Source: Herbiconiux sp. L3-i23
GTDB lineage: Bacteria; Actinomycetota; Actinomycetes; Actinomycetales; Microbacteriaceae
Length of the DNA stretch: 64,000 bases
Reading direction: 5' to 3'
Assembly (NCBI RefSeq): GCF_023734115.1
Contig: NZ_AP025737.1
Location: 1,860,001 to 1,924,000 of the forward strand
Shown here: positions 51,316-60,901 of the stretch, one piece after another
Position numbering within the stretch: position 1 is the first letter of the stretch
How the letters are laid out: each line of letters starts with the position of its first letter
Program-made: the position numbers and the translations under genes
The notes under the pieces: generated by a model
Told to the model about the DNA's origin: nothing
The model's input: only the letters and a program-made list of their open reading frames with translations
Database searches by the model: none

Positions 51316-51873
51316 ATGGCCGTCAACGCTCTCGTGCTCTACGAGTCGTGGTTCGGCAACACTCGCCGCATCGCCGAGGAGGTCACGGCGGGACTCGTCG
51401 ACGAGGACGTCGCCGCGCTCGCCATGGCGGTCGACGACTGCGCCGCCACGGACCTGCGTGAAGTCGGGCTGGTCGTCGTCGGGGCTCCCACCCACACGCA
51501 CGGTCTGCCGACGCCCCGCAGCCGAGCGGAGGCGCGACGATGGTCGCAATCTCCCGCCAACCGCGTCGATCTCGAGGCCGACACCTCGCGGCCGGGAGTG
51601 CGTGAGTGGCTCGACCGCGTGCCCGACCTCGTGCACCCGCGATTCGCGGCGTTCGAGACGCGCGCCGACCTGGCACCCCTCTTCGGCGCGTCGTCTGCAC
51701 GGCGCATCGCGCGGTCGCTGATCTCGCACGGGTGGGAGCAACTGACTCCGCCCGCGAGCTTCATCATGCCGTCGCACGGTCTGACTCTCGCGGACGGCGG
51801 CGAGGAGGAGGCCCGTTCATGGGGCAGCCGGCTCGGCCTCGCGTTCCGGCTCGAGCTCGACGCAGTGCACTGA
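51316..51873 (+). CDS. Flavodoxin-like protein
   Basis: 185 aa. The FMN phosphate loop is LYESWFGNTRRIAEEV at residues 8-23, and LVVVGAPTHTHGLP supplies the second FMN-binding loop. A C-terminal FIMPSHGLTL follows. Acts as a soluble electron carrier or flavin reductase. ATG start after a GAAGGGACGGGTC leader. The gene stands alone; its partner is unknown. Confidence 0.85.
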   Translation: MAVNALVLYESWFGNTRRIAEEVTAGLVDEDVAALAMAVDDCAATDLREVGLVVVGAPTHTHGLPTPRSRAEARRWSQSPANRVDLEADTSRPGVREWLDRVPDLVHPRFAAFETRADLAPLFGASSARRIARSLISHGWEQLTPPASFIMPSHGLTLADGGEEEARSWGSRLGLAFRLELDAVH

Positions 51874-51899
51874 CGGAACGTGGCGCGGCGGCAAAGGAA

Positions 51900-51929
51900 A
51901 AAGCCCAGAGAGTGGAGTCTCTGGGCTTT
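51900..51929 (-). terminator. Terminator of the tRNA-Asn gene
   Basis: AAAGCCCAGAGA / TCTCTGGGCTTT, 12-bp perfect stem with a 6-nt loop. On the minus strand it is followed by TTTTTCC, directly after the tRNA. It can also stop the flavodoxin transcript. Confidence 0.85.
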
Positions 51930-51931
51930 CG

Positions 51932-52004
51932 CTCCCCGACTTGGACTCGAACCAAGAACCTGCCGGTTAACAGCCGGCTGCTCTGCCAATTGAGCTATCG
52001 AGGA
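51932..52004 (-). tRNA. tRNA-Asn (GUU)
   Basis: 73 nt. Acceptor TCCTCGA/TCGGGGA, D arm GCTC...GAGC, anticodon loop CTGTTAA on GCCGG/CCGGC, T arm CTTGG-TTCGAGT-CCAAG, discriminator G. CCA is not encoded. Confidence 0.95.
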
Positions 52005-52081
52005 ATGCTGGAACAGCGACGACTAGCTTAGCGCACTGCGAGGGCCTCCGTTGTCCATCGATGCGCACAGGGCCGATCGAC

Positions 52082-53119
52082 TCATGCGGGCAGCAGGAAA
52101 GTCGGCGCCGCGACGGGCACGGGCGCGCCGATCAAGGCCGCCCCGTCGGTCAACGGATCGAGCCGCAGACTGACCACGGTGTTGCTGCGCTCGCCCGCCA
52201 CGTGCACGATGTCCACCTCGAGCAGATGGTGACGCGGCCACTCGACCGCGGCGTCGAAGGTGCCGACCGGATGCGGGGACGCGTCGTCGAGGTCGGCGGC
52301 GAGAACCGCGATCCGGTTGCTGCCGCGCAGCCCAGCGAACGCCCGGGTCCCGTCGGCCGAGACGCTCAGCGCGGCGGCCTGATCGGCGGCCACATCCCCG
52401 AGCTGGGCGTGCGGGGCCAGCGGTACCGTCTCGCCGAGACGGAACCCGCGTGCGATCGGGACGAGCACCGTGACGGTCTTCCCGTGCTCCCCCAGCACCC
52501 ACACCGCACCGGACGGATGCCGGATGAGGTCGCGCGGTCCCGTTCCGGCGGGAAGCCGCAGGGAGTCGACGCGGTCGAGCATCCCGTCGGAGCGGACCTC
52601 GTGCACGTGGACGTCGTCGCTGCCGAGGTCGGCGCTCAGCACGAGGCCGTCGACCCGCAGAGTCGAGTGCGCGTGCGGGCCGTCCTGCTCGGCGTGCGGG
52701 CCGGATCCCGTTCCCGCCAGGGTCTGGACGGGTTCGCCGATTCGGCCGTCGTCATCGACAGGGTGGACGACGACACCGCCGTCGCCGTAGCAGGACACGT
52801 CGAGGAACGCACCCGCCCTGCTCTCACGGAAGCCGAGGTGGCACGGGTAGTCGCCGTTCGTCGCCACCCAGCCGATCGGCTCGAGCCGATGCTCGCTCGT
52901 GCGTCGGAACGACTGGACGCCGCGGCCGCCTTCGTCGACCGCGTAGACGATGTCGCGGCGACGCGGGTCGCGCAGCAGATACGACGGGTCCGGAGCCTCC
53001 ACCGCGGTGCCGACGACCTCGAGGCCGCCGTCGGCGAGCCGCGTCATCGCGGTGATCCCGGCGGAGGGCGTCTCGCTGAGCGTGGTGTACGCCCCCACCC
53101 AGACCGTGCGCTCGGTCAC
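52082..53119 (-). CDS. Lactonase family beta-propeller protein
   Basis: 345 aa. Seven-bladed propeller of the 6-phosphogluconolactonase (Pgl, YbhE) family: WVGAYTT at the start, then NGDYPCHLGF and HAHSTLRVDG with the conserved catalytic-site residues, and GPRDLIRHPSG. Hydrolyses sugar lactones in the cytoplasm. GTG start; it follows the 2-hydroxyacid dehydrogenase by 15 bp and is probably co-transcribed. Confidence 0.87.
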   Translation of the reverse strand: MTERTVWVGAYTTLSETPSAGITAMTRLADGGLEVVGTAVEAPDPSYLLRDPRRRDIVYAVDEGGRGVQSFRRTSEHRLEPIGWVATNGDYPCHLGFRESRAGAFLDVSCYGDGGVVVHPVDDDGRIGEPVQTLAGTGSGPHAEQDGPHAHSTLRVDGLVLSADLGSDDVHVHEVRSDGMLDRVDSLRLPAGTGPRDLIRHPSGAVWVLGEHGKTVTVLVPIARGFRLGETVPLAPHAQLGDVAADQAAALSVSADGTRAFAGLRGSNRIAVLAADLDDASPHPVGTFDAAVEWPRHHLLEVDIVHVAGERSNTVVSLRLDPLTDGAALIGAPVPVAAPTFLLPA

Positions 53120-53134
53120 CTGGAGGGCCCCACG

Positions 53135-54136
53135 TCAGTAGCCGCCCTTGGGGTCGACGACTCCGACGAAATCGCCGTGGTTCACGTAGGCGTCGACGTT
53201 GAGCCTGATGCGCTCGGCGAGCAGCGGCGTGATCATGTCGGGGGTGTCCGCCGAGTGCGGGGTGATGATGGCGCGCGGCTCGTCCCAGAGCGGGTGGCCG
53301 TCGGGAAGCGGTTCGGGGTCGGTGACGTCGACGCCCGCGCCGTAGAGCGCCCCCGATCGCAGCGCGTCGAGCAGCGCGTCGGTGTCTACAAGGGCTCCGC
53401 GGGCGATGTTGACGAGTACGGCAGTCGGCTTCAGCATGGCCAGGCGTTCGGCGCCGATCAGCCGCTTCGTCTCGGCGGTGGAGGCGGCGGCGAGCACGAC
53501 GACATCCGCGGCGGGCAGGACCTCGTCGAGGCGGTCGGCGGTGACCGTGCGGTACGCACCGGCCACCGGGCTCTCGGACTTGCGCACGACCGTGACCCGC
53601 ACGTCGAAGGGCTCCATGAGTCGGATCAACTCGATGGCGATGCCGCCTGCCCCGACCACGACGACCTCGCGTCCGTAGAGCGACTCGCCCGCCTTGCCGC
53701 CCCACGAGCCGGCGCGGGCTCGCACGCCGAGCTCCCGCAGCGTCGCGAGGACGAGGGCGAAGGCGTGCTCGGCGACCGGCTGCGCGTACGCGCCCTTCGC
53801 GCTCGTCCAGACCAGGTCATCCCGGTCGTGGTCGCGCAGCGCCTCGGCGAACGCGTCGACGCCCGCCCACGGAAGCTGCACCCACTGGATCTGCGGGTTC
53901 GCCTCGAGCGCGGTGAGCAGCCCCGCGGGGTCGCTGTTCGAGAGCCAGACGATCGCCCGGGTGGAGTCGTCGAGAGCCGCCAGCCGGCCGCCCGCGCCCT
54001 CGATGGCGTCACGGTAGACCTGCTTCGCCCCCGCTTCCGGCAGCAGCGCGATCGATCCGACCTCGGGCCTGCGCTCGGGCTGGCGTGCGGCGTCGGCGCC
54101 TTGGACGGCCGTGTGGGTGAACCGTGACTCGGTCAT
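53135..54136 (-). CDS. D-isomer specific 2-hydroxyacid dehydrogenase
   Basis: 333 aa. NAD(P)-binding VVVVGAGGIAIELIRLM near residue 165, the Arg motif LVNIARGALVDTD near 240, Glu in VDVTDPEPLPDGHP and the active-site His in IITPHSADTPD. Reduces or oxidises 2-hydroxyacids such as glyoxylate, hydroxypyruvate or sugar-derived keto acids. It is upstream of and close to a sugar lactonase, consistent with sugar-acid metabolism. Confidence 0.9.
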   Translation of the reverse strand: MTESRFTHTAVQGADAARQPERRPEVGSIALLPEAGAKQVYRDAIEGAGGRLAALDDSTRAIVWLSNSDPAGLLTALEANPQIQWVQLPWAGVDAFAEALRDHDRDDLVWTSAKGAYAQPVAEHAFALVLATLRELGVRARAGSWGGKAGESLYGREVVVVGAGGIAIELIRLMEPFDVRVTVVRKSESPVAGAYRTVTADRLDEVLPAADVVVLAAASTAETKRLIGAERLAMLKPTAVLVNIARGALVDTDALLDALRSGALYGAGVDVTDPEPLPDGHPLWDEPRAIITPHSADTPDMITPLLAERIRLNVDAYVNHGDFVGVVDPKGGY

Positions 54137-54238
54137 CGAACTCCTCGTCGAGTGGGGCTGCGCACCTCGTCGGCAGGCGCAACGGAACAGCTCGTCCCAT
54201 TCTGTCGCGCACCGGTCCGGCGCGCATCGGCGACGAGG

Positions 54239-55084
54239 TCAGATGCCGGCGGCGGGCGGCAGGTGGATCGGGCCCGTGGTCACCTCGTACTCGTGCGCGA
54301 GACCGCGCAGGTACGGGTGCTGAGGATCGGTGAGCACCTCTTCGAGGCGTCCGAGGCCGATCAGCTGCCCCTTTTGCAGCACGGCGATCCGATCGGTCAC
54401 CCGCGAGGTGATCGCCGCGTCGTGGCTGATGATGATCGCCGAGAACTCGCGGTCGCTCTGGAGCTCGAGGAGCGTGTCGAGCACGGGACCGCGCACGGTG
54501 ACGTCGACCCCGCCGGTCGGCTCGTCGGCGATCCACACGGTCGGTTCGAGGATGAGCGAGCGCGCGATCGCGACCCGCTGGCGCTGACCACCCGACAGCT
54601 CGTGGGGGTAGACGTTCATGAGCCCGAGCGGCAGCTGCACCGCGTCGATGAGCTCGGCGACGAGACGTCCGAGCTCGCGCCGGTCGAAGCGGCGGTCGCG
54701 TTCGAGCACCGGCGAGGCCACGTTCTCGGCGACGGTCGAGCCGGGCACGAGCGAGCGCCCGGCGTTCTGCGGCAGGTAGCCGACCTCGAGCTGCAGCCGG
54801 GCGCGTTCCCGCGGTCGGAGGCGCCGGAGGTCGTGCCCGAGCACGTGCATCCCGCCGCCGACGATCTCGGTGGCGCCCTCCCCCGCACCCTTGCCGACGT
54901 AGCCGGCGAGGGTCTTCGCGAGGGTGCTCTTGCCCGAGCCGGTCTCGCCGACGAGGCCGACGAGCTCGCCCGGGGCGACGGTGAACGACACGCCCTCGAC
55001 GGCGCGAAAGCGTCCGTTACCCCGCGCGGGCGGGTACTCGATCGTCACGTCGTCGATCACGACGGGGTTGCGGTTCAGCGACAC
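54239..55084 (-). CDS. Peptide ABC transporter ATP-binding protein
   Basis: 281 aa ABC ATPase. Walker A GETGSGKSTLAK, Q-loop LQLEVGYLPQN, signature LSGGQRQRVAIARSL, Walker B VWIADEPTGG, H-loop IIISHDAA. GTG start at 55084. Last gene of the oligopeptide operon. Since the upstream gene already encodes two fused ATPase halves, this is a third ATPase domain in the operon, which is unusual and may serve another transporter. Confidence 0.87.
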   Translation of the reverse strand: MSLNRNPVVIDDVTIEYPPARGNGRFRAVEGVSFTVAPGELVGLVGETGSGKSTLAKTLAGYVGKGAGEGATEIVGGGMHVLGHDLRRLRPRERARLQLEVGYLPQNAGRSLVPGSTVAENVASPVLERDRRFDRRELGRLVAELIDAVQLPLGLMNVYPHELSGGQRQRVAIARSLILEPTVWIADEPTGGVDVTVRGPVLDTLLELQSDREFSAIIISHDAAITSRVTDRIAVLQKGQLIGLGRLEEVLTDPQHPYLRGLAHEYEVTTGPIHLPPAAGI

Positions 55085-55163
55085 GATCTCATCTTCTCCT
55101 CCCGCGGCGCCCCGTGGTCCCTGCCCCAGCGGACTCGAAGCGACGGCGCCGTCTGCAGGCGGA

Positions 55164-56846
55164 TCACGCCTCGGCGGCCCGGATCCTGCGCAACTCGTCG
55201 CGCCGCGACGCCTGAGCGACCGGGTCGGGCACCGGGAGCGACGCCAGCAGGCGCTGCGTGTAGGGGTGCTGCGGCGCCCCGAGCACCTCGGCGCCGGTGC
55301 CCTGCTCGACCAGATCGCCGCGGTAGAGCACCGCGATCCGGTCGGCCAGGATGTCGACGACCGCGAGGTCGTGGCTGATGAACAGCGCCGCGAAGCCGAG
55401 CTCCTGCTGCAGTTCCCGGAACAGGGTGAGCACGCGCGCCTGCACCGACACGTCGAGCGCCGAGGTCGGCTCATCGGCGATCAGCAGCTTCGGGTCGAGG
55501 GCCAGCGCACGGGCGAGGCTCGCCCGCTGCCGCTGACCGCCCGAGAGCTCGTGCGGGTACCGGTCGCCGTAGCTCTTCGGCAGCTGGACGGCCTCGAGCA
55601 GCTCGTCGACGCGCTTTCGGGCGTCGCCGGTCGACTTCGCGCGTCCGTGCACGATGAGCGGCTCGGCCACGCAGTCGGCGATGGTGAGCAGCGGGTTGAA
55701 GCTCGACGCGGGGTCCTGGAAGACGAACCCGATGTCGACGCGGTGCCGCCGGAAGTCCTTCTCGCGGACTCCGACCATCTCGGTGCCGAGCACGTTCAGC
55801 GATCCGCCGGTCGCGGCGGTGAGGCCGGCGATGGCGCGTCCCATGGTCGTCTTGCCCGAGCCGCTCTCACCGACGAGGCCGAGCACCTCGCCGGCGCCGA
55901 TCTCGAACGAGACGCCGTTCACCGCACGGAAGCCGGCGCGGCCGAGACGGCCCGGGTACTCGATGACGAGACCATCCGCCTTCACGAGCGGCGCTCCGGT
56001 GCTGCCGACGCGGGCCGCGGCACGTTCCGCGGCTGCGGCCGTCCCCTGACCGACGTAGGGCACCGCGGCGAGGAGGTCCTTCGTGTACTGGGCCTGCGGC
56101 GAGGCGAACAGGGTGCGGACGTCGGCCTGCTCGACGAGCTCGCCCTGGTACATGACGGCGACGCGGTCGGCGAGGTCGGCGACGACGCCCATGTTGTGGG
56201 TGATCAGCACGATCGAGGTGCCGAACTCGTCGCGGACACGGCGGAGCAGGTCGAGGATCTCGGCCTGCACGGTCACATCGAGCGCCGTGGTCGGCTCGTC
56301 CGCGACGATCAGGCCGGGGTTCAGCACCAGCGCCATCGCGATGACGACGCGCTGCTTCTGCCCTCCCGAGAACTGGTGCGGGTAGTAGTTCACCCGCGTC
56401 TCAGGGTCGGGGATTCCGACCTTGCGGAGGATGTCGACCGCCTTGGCCTTCGCCTCGGCGCGGCTGATCTTGCCGTGCGCGCGCAGGCCCTCGGCGATCT
56501 GCCAGCCGACCGGGTAGACCGGGTTCAGAGCCGTCGACGGCTCCTGGAAGACCATCGCGACGTCGGTGCCGCGCACTTCCCGCAATTGCTTCTTGTCGAC
56601 CGCCACCACATCGGTGGCGGCGCCGCCGCGCGTGCTCGACAGCAGCAGAACGCCCTGCGACGTGGCGGTCTCGGGCAGCAGACCGAGGATGCTCTTGGCC
56701 GTCACCGTCTTGCCGCTGCCGCTCTCGCCGACGATGGCGAGCACTTCGCCTCGCTCGACGGACAGGCTGACACCGTCGACGGCCTTCACCGCTCCGGCGT
56801 CGGTCGAGAACGAGACGGACAGATCCTTGATGTCGACGACGCTCAT
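55164..56846 (-). CDS. Fused dual ATP-binding protein of oligopeptide ABC transporter (DppD-DppF type)
   Basis: 560 aa with two complete ABC ATPases. First half: GESGSGKTVTAK, FSGGQKQRVVIAMAL, LIVADEPTTALD. Second half from about residue 300: GESGSGKTTMGRA, LSGGQRQRASLARAL, LLIADEPTSALD. Each has a C-terminal oligopeptide-type region (PYVGQG; HPYTQRLLASLP). Powers the two permeases encoded upstream; overlaps the permease stop by 4 bp. Confidence 0.93.
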   Translation of the reverse strand: MSVVDIKDLSVSFSTDAGAVKAVDGVSLSVERGEVLAIVGESGSGKTVTAKSILGLLPETATSQGVLLLSSTRGGAATDVVAVDKKQLREVRGTDVAMVFQEPSTALNPVYPVGWQIAEGLRAHGKISRAEAKAKAVDILRKVGIPDPETRVNYYPHQFSGGQKQRVVIAMALVLNPGLIVADEPTTALDVTVQAEILDLLRRVRDEFGTSIVLITHNMGVVADLADRVAVMYQGELVEQADVRTLFASPQAQYTKDLLAAVPYVGQGTAAAAERAAARVGSTGAPLVKADGLVIEYPGRLGRAGFRAVNGVSFEIGAGEVLGLVGESGSGKTTMGRAIAGLTAATGGSLNVLGTEMVGVREKDFRRHRVDIGFVFQDPASSFNPLLTIADCVAEPLIVHGRAKSTGDARKRVDELLEAVQLPKSYGDRYPHELSGGQRQRASLARALALDPKLLIADEPTSALDVSVQARVLTLFRELQQELGFAALFISHDLAVVDILADRIAVLYRGDLVEQGTGAEVLGAPQHPYTQRLLASLPVPDPVAQASRRDELRRIRAAEA

Positions 56847-57892
56847 CGGTCGCCACCTCCCTCTCCGGGGCTCTCGAGCCCGTCCACCCCGCCTGGCGCG
56901 TCGATCACGCCGCCGGCGACGACCGAGGTCTGCGCGACGGTGCCCGACGCGGCCCCGACCGCGCGACGACCGCGCAGGCGCGGGTCGGCGAGGTCGTTGA
57001 GGCTCTCACCGACGAGGGTGATGCCGAGCACGACGAACACGATGGCGAGGCCCGGGTAGAGCGCCGTCCACCAGATTCCGCTCGTGACATCCGACAGCGC
57101 CTTGTTGAGGTCGTAGCCCCATTCGGCGGCCGAGCTCGGCTCGATGCCGAAGCCGAGGAAGCCGAGCCCCGCGAGGGTCAGGATCGCCTCCGACGAGTTG
57201 AGCGTGAAGATCAGCGGCAGAGTCCTGGTCGCGTTGCGTAGCACGTGACGGAACATCACGCGCGGGGTGCTCGCGCCGATTACCCGAGCGGACTCGACGA
57301 ACGCCTCCGCCTTGATCCGCACGGTCTCCGCGCGGATGACGCGGAAGTACTGCGGGATGAAGATGACGGTGATCGAGATCGCGGCGGCGAGCACGCCCGC
57401 GATCTGGTTCGACTGGCCGCCCGAGATGACGATGGCGACGACGATGGCGAGCAGCAGCGACGGGAACGCGTACACGGCGTCGGCGATCACGACGAGCACG
57501 CGGTCGAGCCAGCCGCCGATGTAGCCGGAGACGAGGCCGAGGAAGACGCCGAGGAAGATCGACAGGATGACGGCGATGACGATCACGAGGAGCGCGGTCT
57601 GCGTTCCCCAGATCACCCGTGAGAGCACGTCGTAGCCGCCGACGGTGGTACCGAACCAGTGCGCGGCCGACGGCGGCTGCTGTGCGCCGAACGCGCCGTC
57701 GTCGTCGCGGAGCTGGGCGTAGCCGTAGGGCGCGATCAGCGGGGCGAAGATCGCGAGCAGCACGAACACCGCGGTGATGATGAGACCGGCCACGAGCATG
57801 CCGCGCTGCAGCCCGACGCTCTGTCGGAGCTGGTGCACGACCGGGAGGCGGCCGAGGAGACTGCGGCGGGGAGCCGCGGTGGGGGTCGTCAC
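56843..57892 (-). CDS. Oligopeptide ABC transporter permease (DppC/OppC type)
   Basis: 349 aa, six membrane helices, with the family loop ESARVIGASTPRVMFRHVL near residue 200. An extended Gly/Ala-rich C-terminal tail follows NDLADPRLRG. GTG start, 1 bp from the upstream permease stop. Confidence 0.92.
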   Translation of the reverse strand: MTTPTAAPRRSLLGRLPVVHQLRQSVGLQRGMLVAGLIITAVFVLLAIFAPLIAPYGYAQLRDDDGAFGAQQPPSAAHWFGTTVGGYDVLSRVIWGTQTALLVIVIAVILSIFLGVFLGLVSGYIGGWLDRVLVVIADAVYAFPSLLLAIVVAIVISGGQSNQIAGVLAAAISITVIFIPQYFRVIRAETVRIKAEAFVESARVIGASTPRVMFRHVLRNATRTLPLIFTLNSSEAILTLAGLGFLGFGIEPSSAAEWGYDLNKALSDVTSGIWWTALYPGLAIVFVVLGITLVGESLNDLADPRLRGRRAVGAASGTVAQTSVVAGGVIDAPGGVDGLESPGEGGGDR

Positions 57893-57893
57893 G

Positions 57894-58982
57894 TCAGTAC
57901 CTCACTCTCGGGTCGACCAGTGCGGCGATGACGTCGACGATGAAGTTGGTGAGCGCGACGATCACGGCGAGCAGCGCAACGATGCCCTGCACGGCCACGA
58001 AGTCGCGCGCCTGCAGGTACTCGGCGAGCTGGAAGCCGAGCCCCTTCCACTCGAAGGTCGTCTCGGTCAGCACCGCGCCGCCGAGGAGCAGCGCGATCTG
58101 CAGGCCGATGACGGTGATGATCGGGATGAGCGCCGGCTTGTAGGCGTGCTTGCGGACCAGTCGCAGTTCGCCGACGCCGCGCGAACGGGCCGCGTCGACG
58201 TAGTCGGTGCCGAAGGTGCCGATCACGTTCGTGCGCACGAGGCGGAGGAAGACTCCCGCCGTCAGGAGGCCGAGCGCGAGACCCGGCAGCACCGCGTGGG
58301 CGAGGACGTCGCCGATGACGTCGGGGTCGCCGGTGCGGAGCGAGTCGATCAGGTAGATGCCCGTCTTGCCGGGAAGCACCTGCATCTGCAGTTCCGCTCC
58401 GGTCGACGCGCGACCGGCGACAGGCAGCCACTTCAGCTGCACCGCGAAGATGAGCTTCAGCAGAAGCCCCGCGAAGAACACCGGGGTCGCGTAGCAGAGG
58501 ATCGCGAAGATGCGCAGGACCGCGTCGCCCCACTTGTCGCGCAGGTAGGCGGCGAGCATCCCGAGCGGGATGCCGACGATGAACGCGACGATGAGGGCGT
58601 AGAAGGCCAGCTCGAGGGTGGCGCCGCCGTAGGTGATCAGGACCTCGGTCACCGGACGGTTGTCGCTGATCGTCGTGCCGAAGTCGAAAGTCGCGATCTG
58701 GCCGAGGTACTCGAAGTACTGCACGATCAGCGGACGGTCGTATCCGGCCTCGGCGATGCGCTCCGCCAACTGGTCGGCGGGCAGCCGACCGCCGAGAGCG
58801 GCGGTGATCGGGTCGCCCGTGGTCCTCATCAGGAGGAACACCATCGTCACCAGGATGAAGATGGTCGGGAAGATCAGCAGGAACCGGATCAGCAGGTAGC
58901 GTCCGAGCCCGCCTCCCTGCTTACGGCTGCGAGCCGCGGGAGCGGGAGCCCCGGCGGTCTCTGGTGGTGCGGTGACAGTCAT
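57894..58982 (-). CDS. Oligopeptide ABC transporter permease (DppB/OppB type)
   Basis: 362 aa, six membrane helices with the long extracytoplasmic loop after helix 1 (residues 50-110, GRLPADQLAERIAEAGYDRP) and the EAA loop YVDAARSRGVGELRLVRKH. It follows the substrate-binding protein after a 98-bp gap that contains a strong hairpin. Confidence 0.92.
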   Translation of the reverse strand: MTVTAPPETAGAPAPAARSRKQGGGLGRYLLIRFLLIFPTIFILVTMVFLLMRTTGDPITAALGGRLPADQLAERIAEAGYDRPLIVQYFEYLGQIATFDFGTTISDNRPVTEVLITYGGATLELAFYALIVAFIVGIPLGMLAAYLRDKWGDAVLRIFAILCYATPVFFAGLLLKLIFAVQLKWLPVAGRASTGAELQMQVLPGKTGIYLIDSLRTGDPDVIGDVLAHAVLPGLALGLLTAGVFLRLVRTNVIGTFGTDYVDAARSRGVGELRLVRKHAYKPALIPIITVIGLQIALLLGGAVLTETTFEWKGLGFQLAEYLQARDFVAVQGIVALLAVIVALTNFIVDVIAALVDPRVRY

Positions 58983-59019
58983 GTCGCCCTTCGGAAGAAA
59001 AGGATGGACGGCGCGACGA

Positions 59020-59049
59020 GCGGCCCGCCTCGAAGATGAGGCGGGCCGC
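59020..59049 (-). terminator. Intercistronic hairpin between binding protein and permeases
   Basis: GCGGCCCGCCT-CGAAGATG-AGGCGGGCCGC, 11-bp perfect stem with no U tract. In leftward transcripts it would partly terminate or stabilise the binding-protein mRNA, a usual way to make more binding protein than permease. Confidence 0.7.
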
Positions 59050-59080
59050 CCGGAGCCGTCAGGGCCGATTCCTTATCGGA

Positions 59081-60724
59081 TCAGCCCTTGGTGATCGGCG
59101 CGTAACGGAACTTGAACGACGCGTCGAGCGTAACGCCGTCGACGTCGGTTCCGGACACCGCGACCTGCGCACCCTGGAGGTACGGGACGGTCGAGAGCTG
59201 CGCCGCGACCTTGTCCTGGATCTCCTCGATCAGCGCCTGACGCTCGGCGGGGTCGGTGGTGCTGACCTGCTGGGCGATGAGGCCCTGGACCTCGGCGTCG
59301 TCGAAGTGGTTGCCGAGGAAGTTCTCCTTGATGAAGAACGGCGACAGGTAGTTGTCGGCGTCGGAGTAGTCCGGGAACCAGCCCAGCTGGTAGGCCGGGT
59401 ACACGTCGGAGGTGCGGTCCTTCGAGTACTGCACCCACTCGGTGGTCTGCAGGTTCACGGTGAACAGGCCGGTCGACTCGAGCTGGTCCTTGATCAGCGC
59501 GTACTCGTCGGCCGACGAGGGGCCGTAGTGGTCGTTGCTGTACTGGAGGTTCAGCTCGACCGGGGTGCTGACGCCCGCCGCGGACAGGGTCGCCGCCGCC
59601 TTCTCGGCGTCCGCGCCGCCCTCGCCGTCGCCGTAGAGCGGCTTCAGCGCCTCGGTCGCACCGGTCAGACCGGCGGGGACGAAGGAGTAGAGCGGGGTGT
59701 AGGTGCCCTTGTAGATCTGCTCCGCGAGAGCCTCGCGGTCGATCAGGTCGGCGACCGCCTGACGCACGGCGAGAGCCTTGGCCGGGTCGGCCTCCGCGGT
59801 CGTCGCCCCGAAGGGCTGCGTGTCGAAGTTGAAGACGATGTAGCGGATCTCTCCACCGGGGCCGTCCCACACCTTGACGTCGTCGTTGCCGGAGAGGTCT
59901 TCGACGTCGGTCGCGGAGAGGCTCCGGAACGCCACGTCGATGTTGCCCTCCTGCACGTCGAGCTTGAGGTTCGACGACTCGGCGTAGTACTTGACGTTGA
60001 CCGTCTCGTTCTCGGCCGCGCCGAGGACGCCCTGGTAGTCGTCGAAGCGCGTGTACGAGATCAGGTTGTTGAAGTCGTAGCTCGCGATGTCGTACTGACC
60101 GGCGAACGCGTGACCCTCGACGATGTCCTCGTCGGAGGTGAGCTCGGTGGCCGAGAAGACGTCCTCATCCACGATCGGGCCGGCGGGGCTCGAGAGGATC
60201 TGCGGGAAGGTCTGGTCGTTCTCGCTCTTCAGCGTGAACACGACGGTGAGGTCGTCGGGCGCCTCGACCGAGTCGAGGTTCGCGAGCAGGCTGGACGGGC
60301 CGTTCTCGTCGGCGATGGCGACCTGGCGATCGAAGGTGAACTTCACATCCGACGAGGTCAGCTCGTTGCCGTTCGCGAAGGTCAGGCCCTCCTTGAGCGT
60401 CACCGTGTACTCGGTCGGCGAGGTGAACTCGGCCGACTCCGCGATGTCGGGCTCGACGTCGGGGCTGCCGTACGGGGTGTTGAGAAGGAAGGGGAAGACC
60501 TGGTTCATGACGGCGAACGAGCCGTTGTCGTACGAGCCGGCCGGGTCGAGGACGGTCACCTTGTCGGTGGTGCCGATGGTGACCGTGCCACCGTCGCCGC
60601 CGCCGTCGCCGCCGGTGTCTCCACCCGACGCGCAGCCGGCGAGGACGATCGCGCTGGCGCCGAGTCCGGCGACGGCGATCAGGGCGCGCCTGCTGCGACG
60701 GCCCTTCGAGAATGCGGATGCCAT
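59081..60724 (-). CDS. Oligopeptide/family-5 ABC substrate-binding lipoprotein
   Basis: 547 aa. Signal peptide with lipobox VLAGC, then a Gly/Asp-rich linker and the SBP_bac_5 domain (VTVLDPAGSYDNGSF; YTVTLKEGLTFANG; AVRQAVADLIDREALA; WFPDYSDADNYLSPF). It is the first gene of the operon, with GAGGAAG 4 nt before the ATG. Ligand is probably a peptide or similar solute. The 177-bp gap to dnaG contains the likely promoter. Confidence 0.93.
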   Translation of the reverse strand: MASAFSKGRRSRRALIAVAGLGASAIVLAGCASGGDTGGDGGGDGGTVTIGTTDKVTVLDPAGSYDNGSFAVMNQVFPFLLNTPYGSPDVEPDIAESAEFTSPTEYTVTLKEGLTFANGNELTSSDVKFTFDRQVAIADENGPSSLLANLDSVEAPDDLTVVFTLKSENDQTFPQILSSPAGPIVDEDVFSATELTSDEDIVEGHAFAGQYDIASYDFNNLISYTRFDDYQGVLGAAENETVNVKYYAESSNLKLDVQEGNIDVAFRSLSATDVEDLSGNDDVKVWDGPGGEIRYIVFNFDTQPFGATTAEADPAKALAVRQAVADLIDREALAEQIYKGTYTPLYSFVPAGLTGATEALKPLYGDGEGGADAEKAAATLSAAGVSTPVELNLQYSNDHYGPSSADEYALIKDQLESTGLFTVNLQTTEWVQYSKDRTSDVYPAYQLGWFPDYSDADNYLSPFFIKENFLGNHFDDAEVQGLIAQQVSTTDPAERQALIEEIQDKVAAQLSTVPYLQGAQVAVSGTDVDGVTLDASFKFRYAPITKG

Positions 60725-60901
60725 ATCCGTCTTCCTCTCTTCATTCGAGATTGCATAGACGAACGCGCAAGACCATGGAGATCCCGCGCGTTCCGGTTAT
60801 CCCAGGTCTAACACAGGTGCTCTCGATCGCTTTCCTCGGAGCGGTTTTCGTTACTCCGATGAGACATCGTCGACGCGCGGGCGCCGTCAGAGCCGGCTGT
60901 T

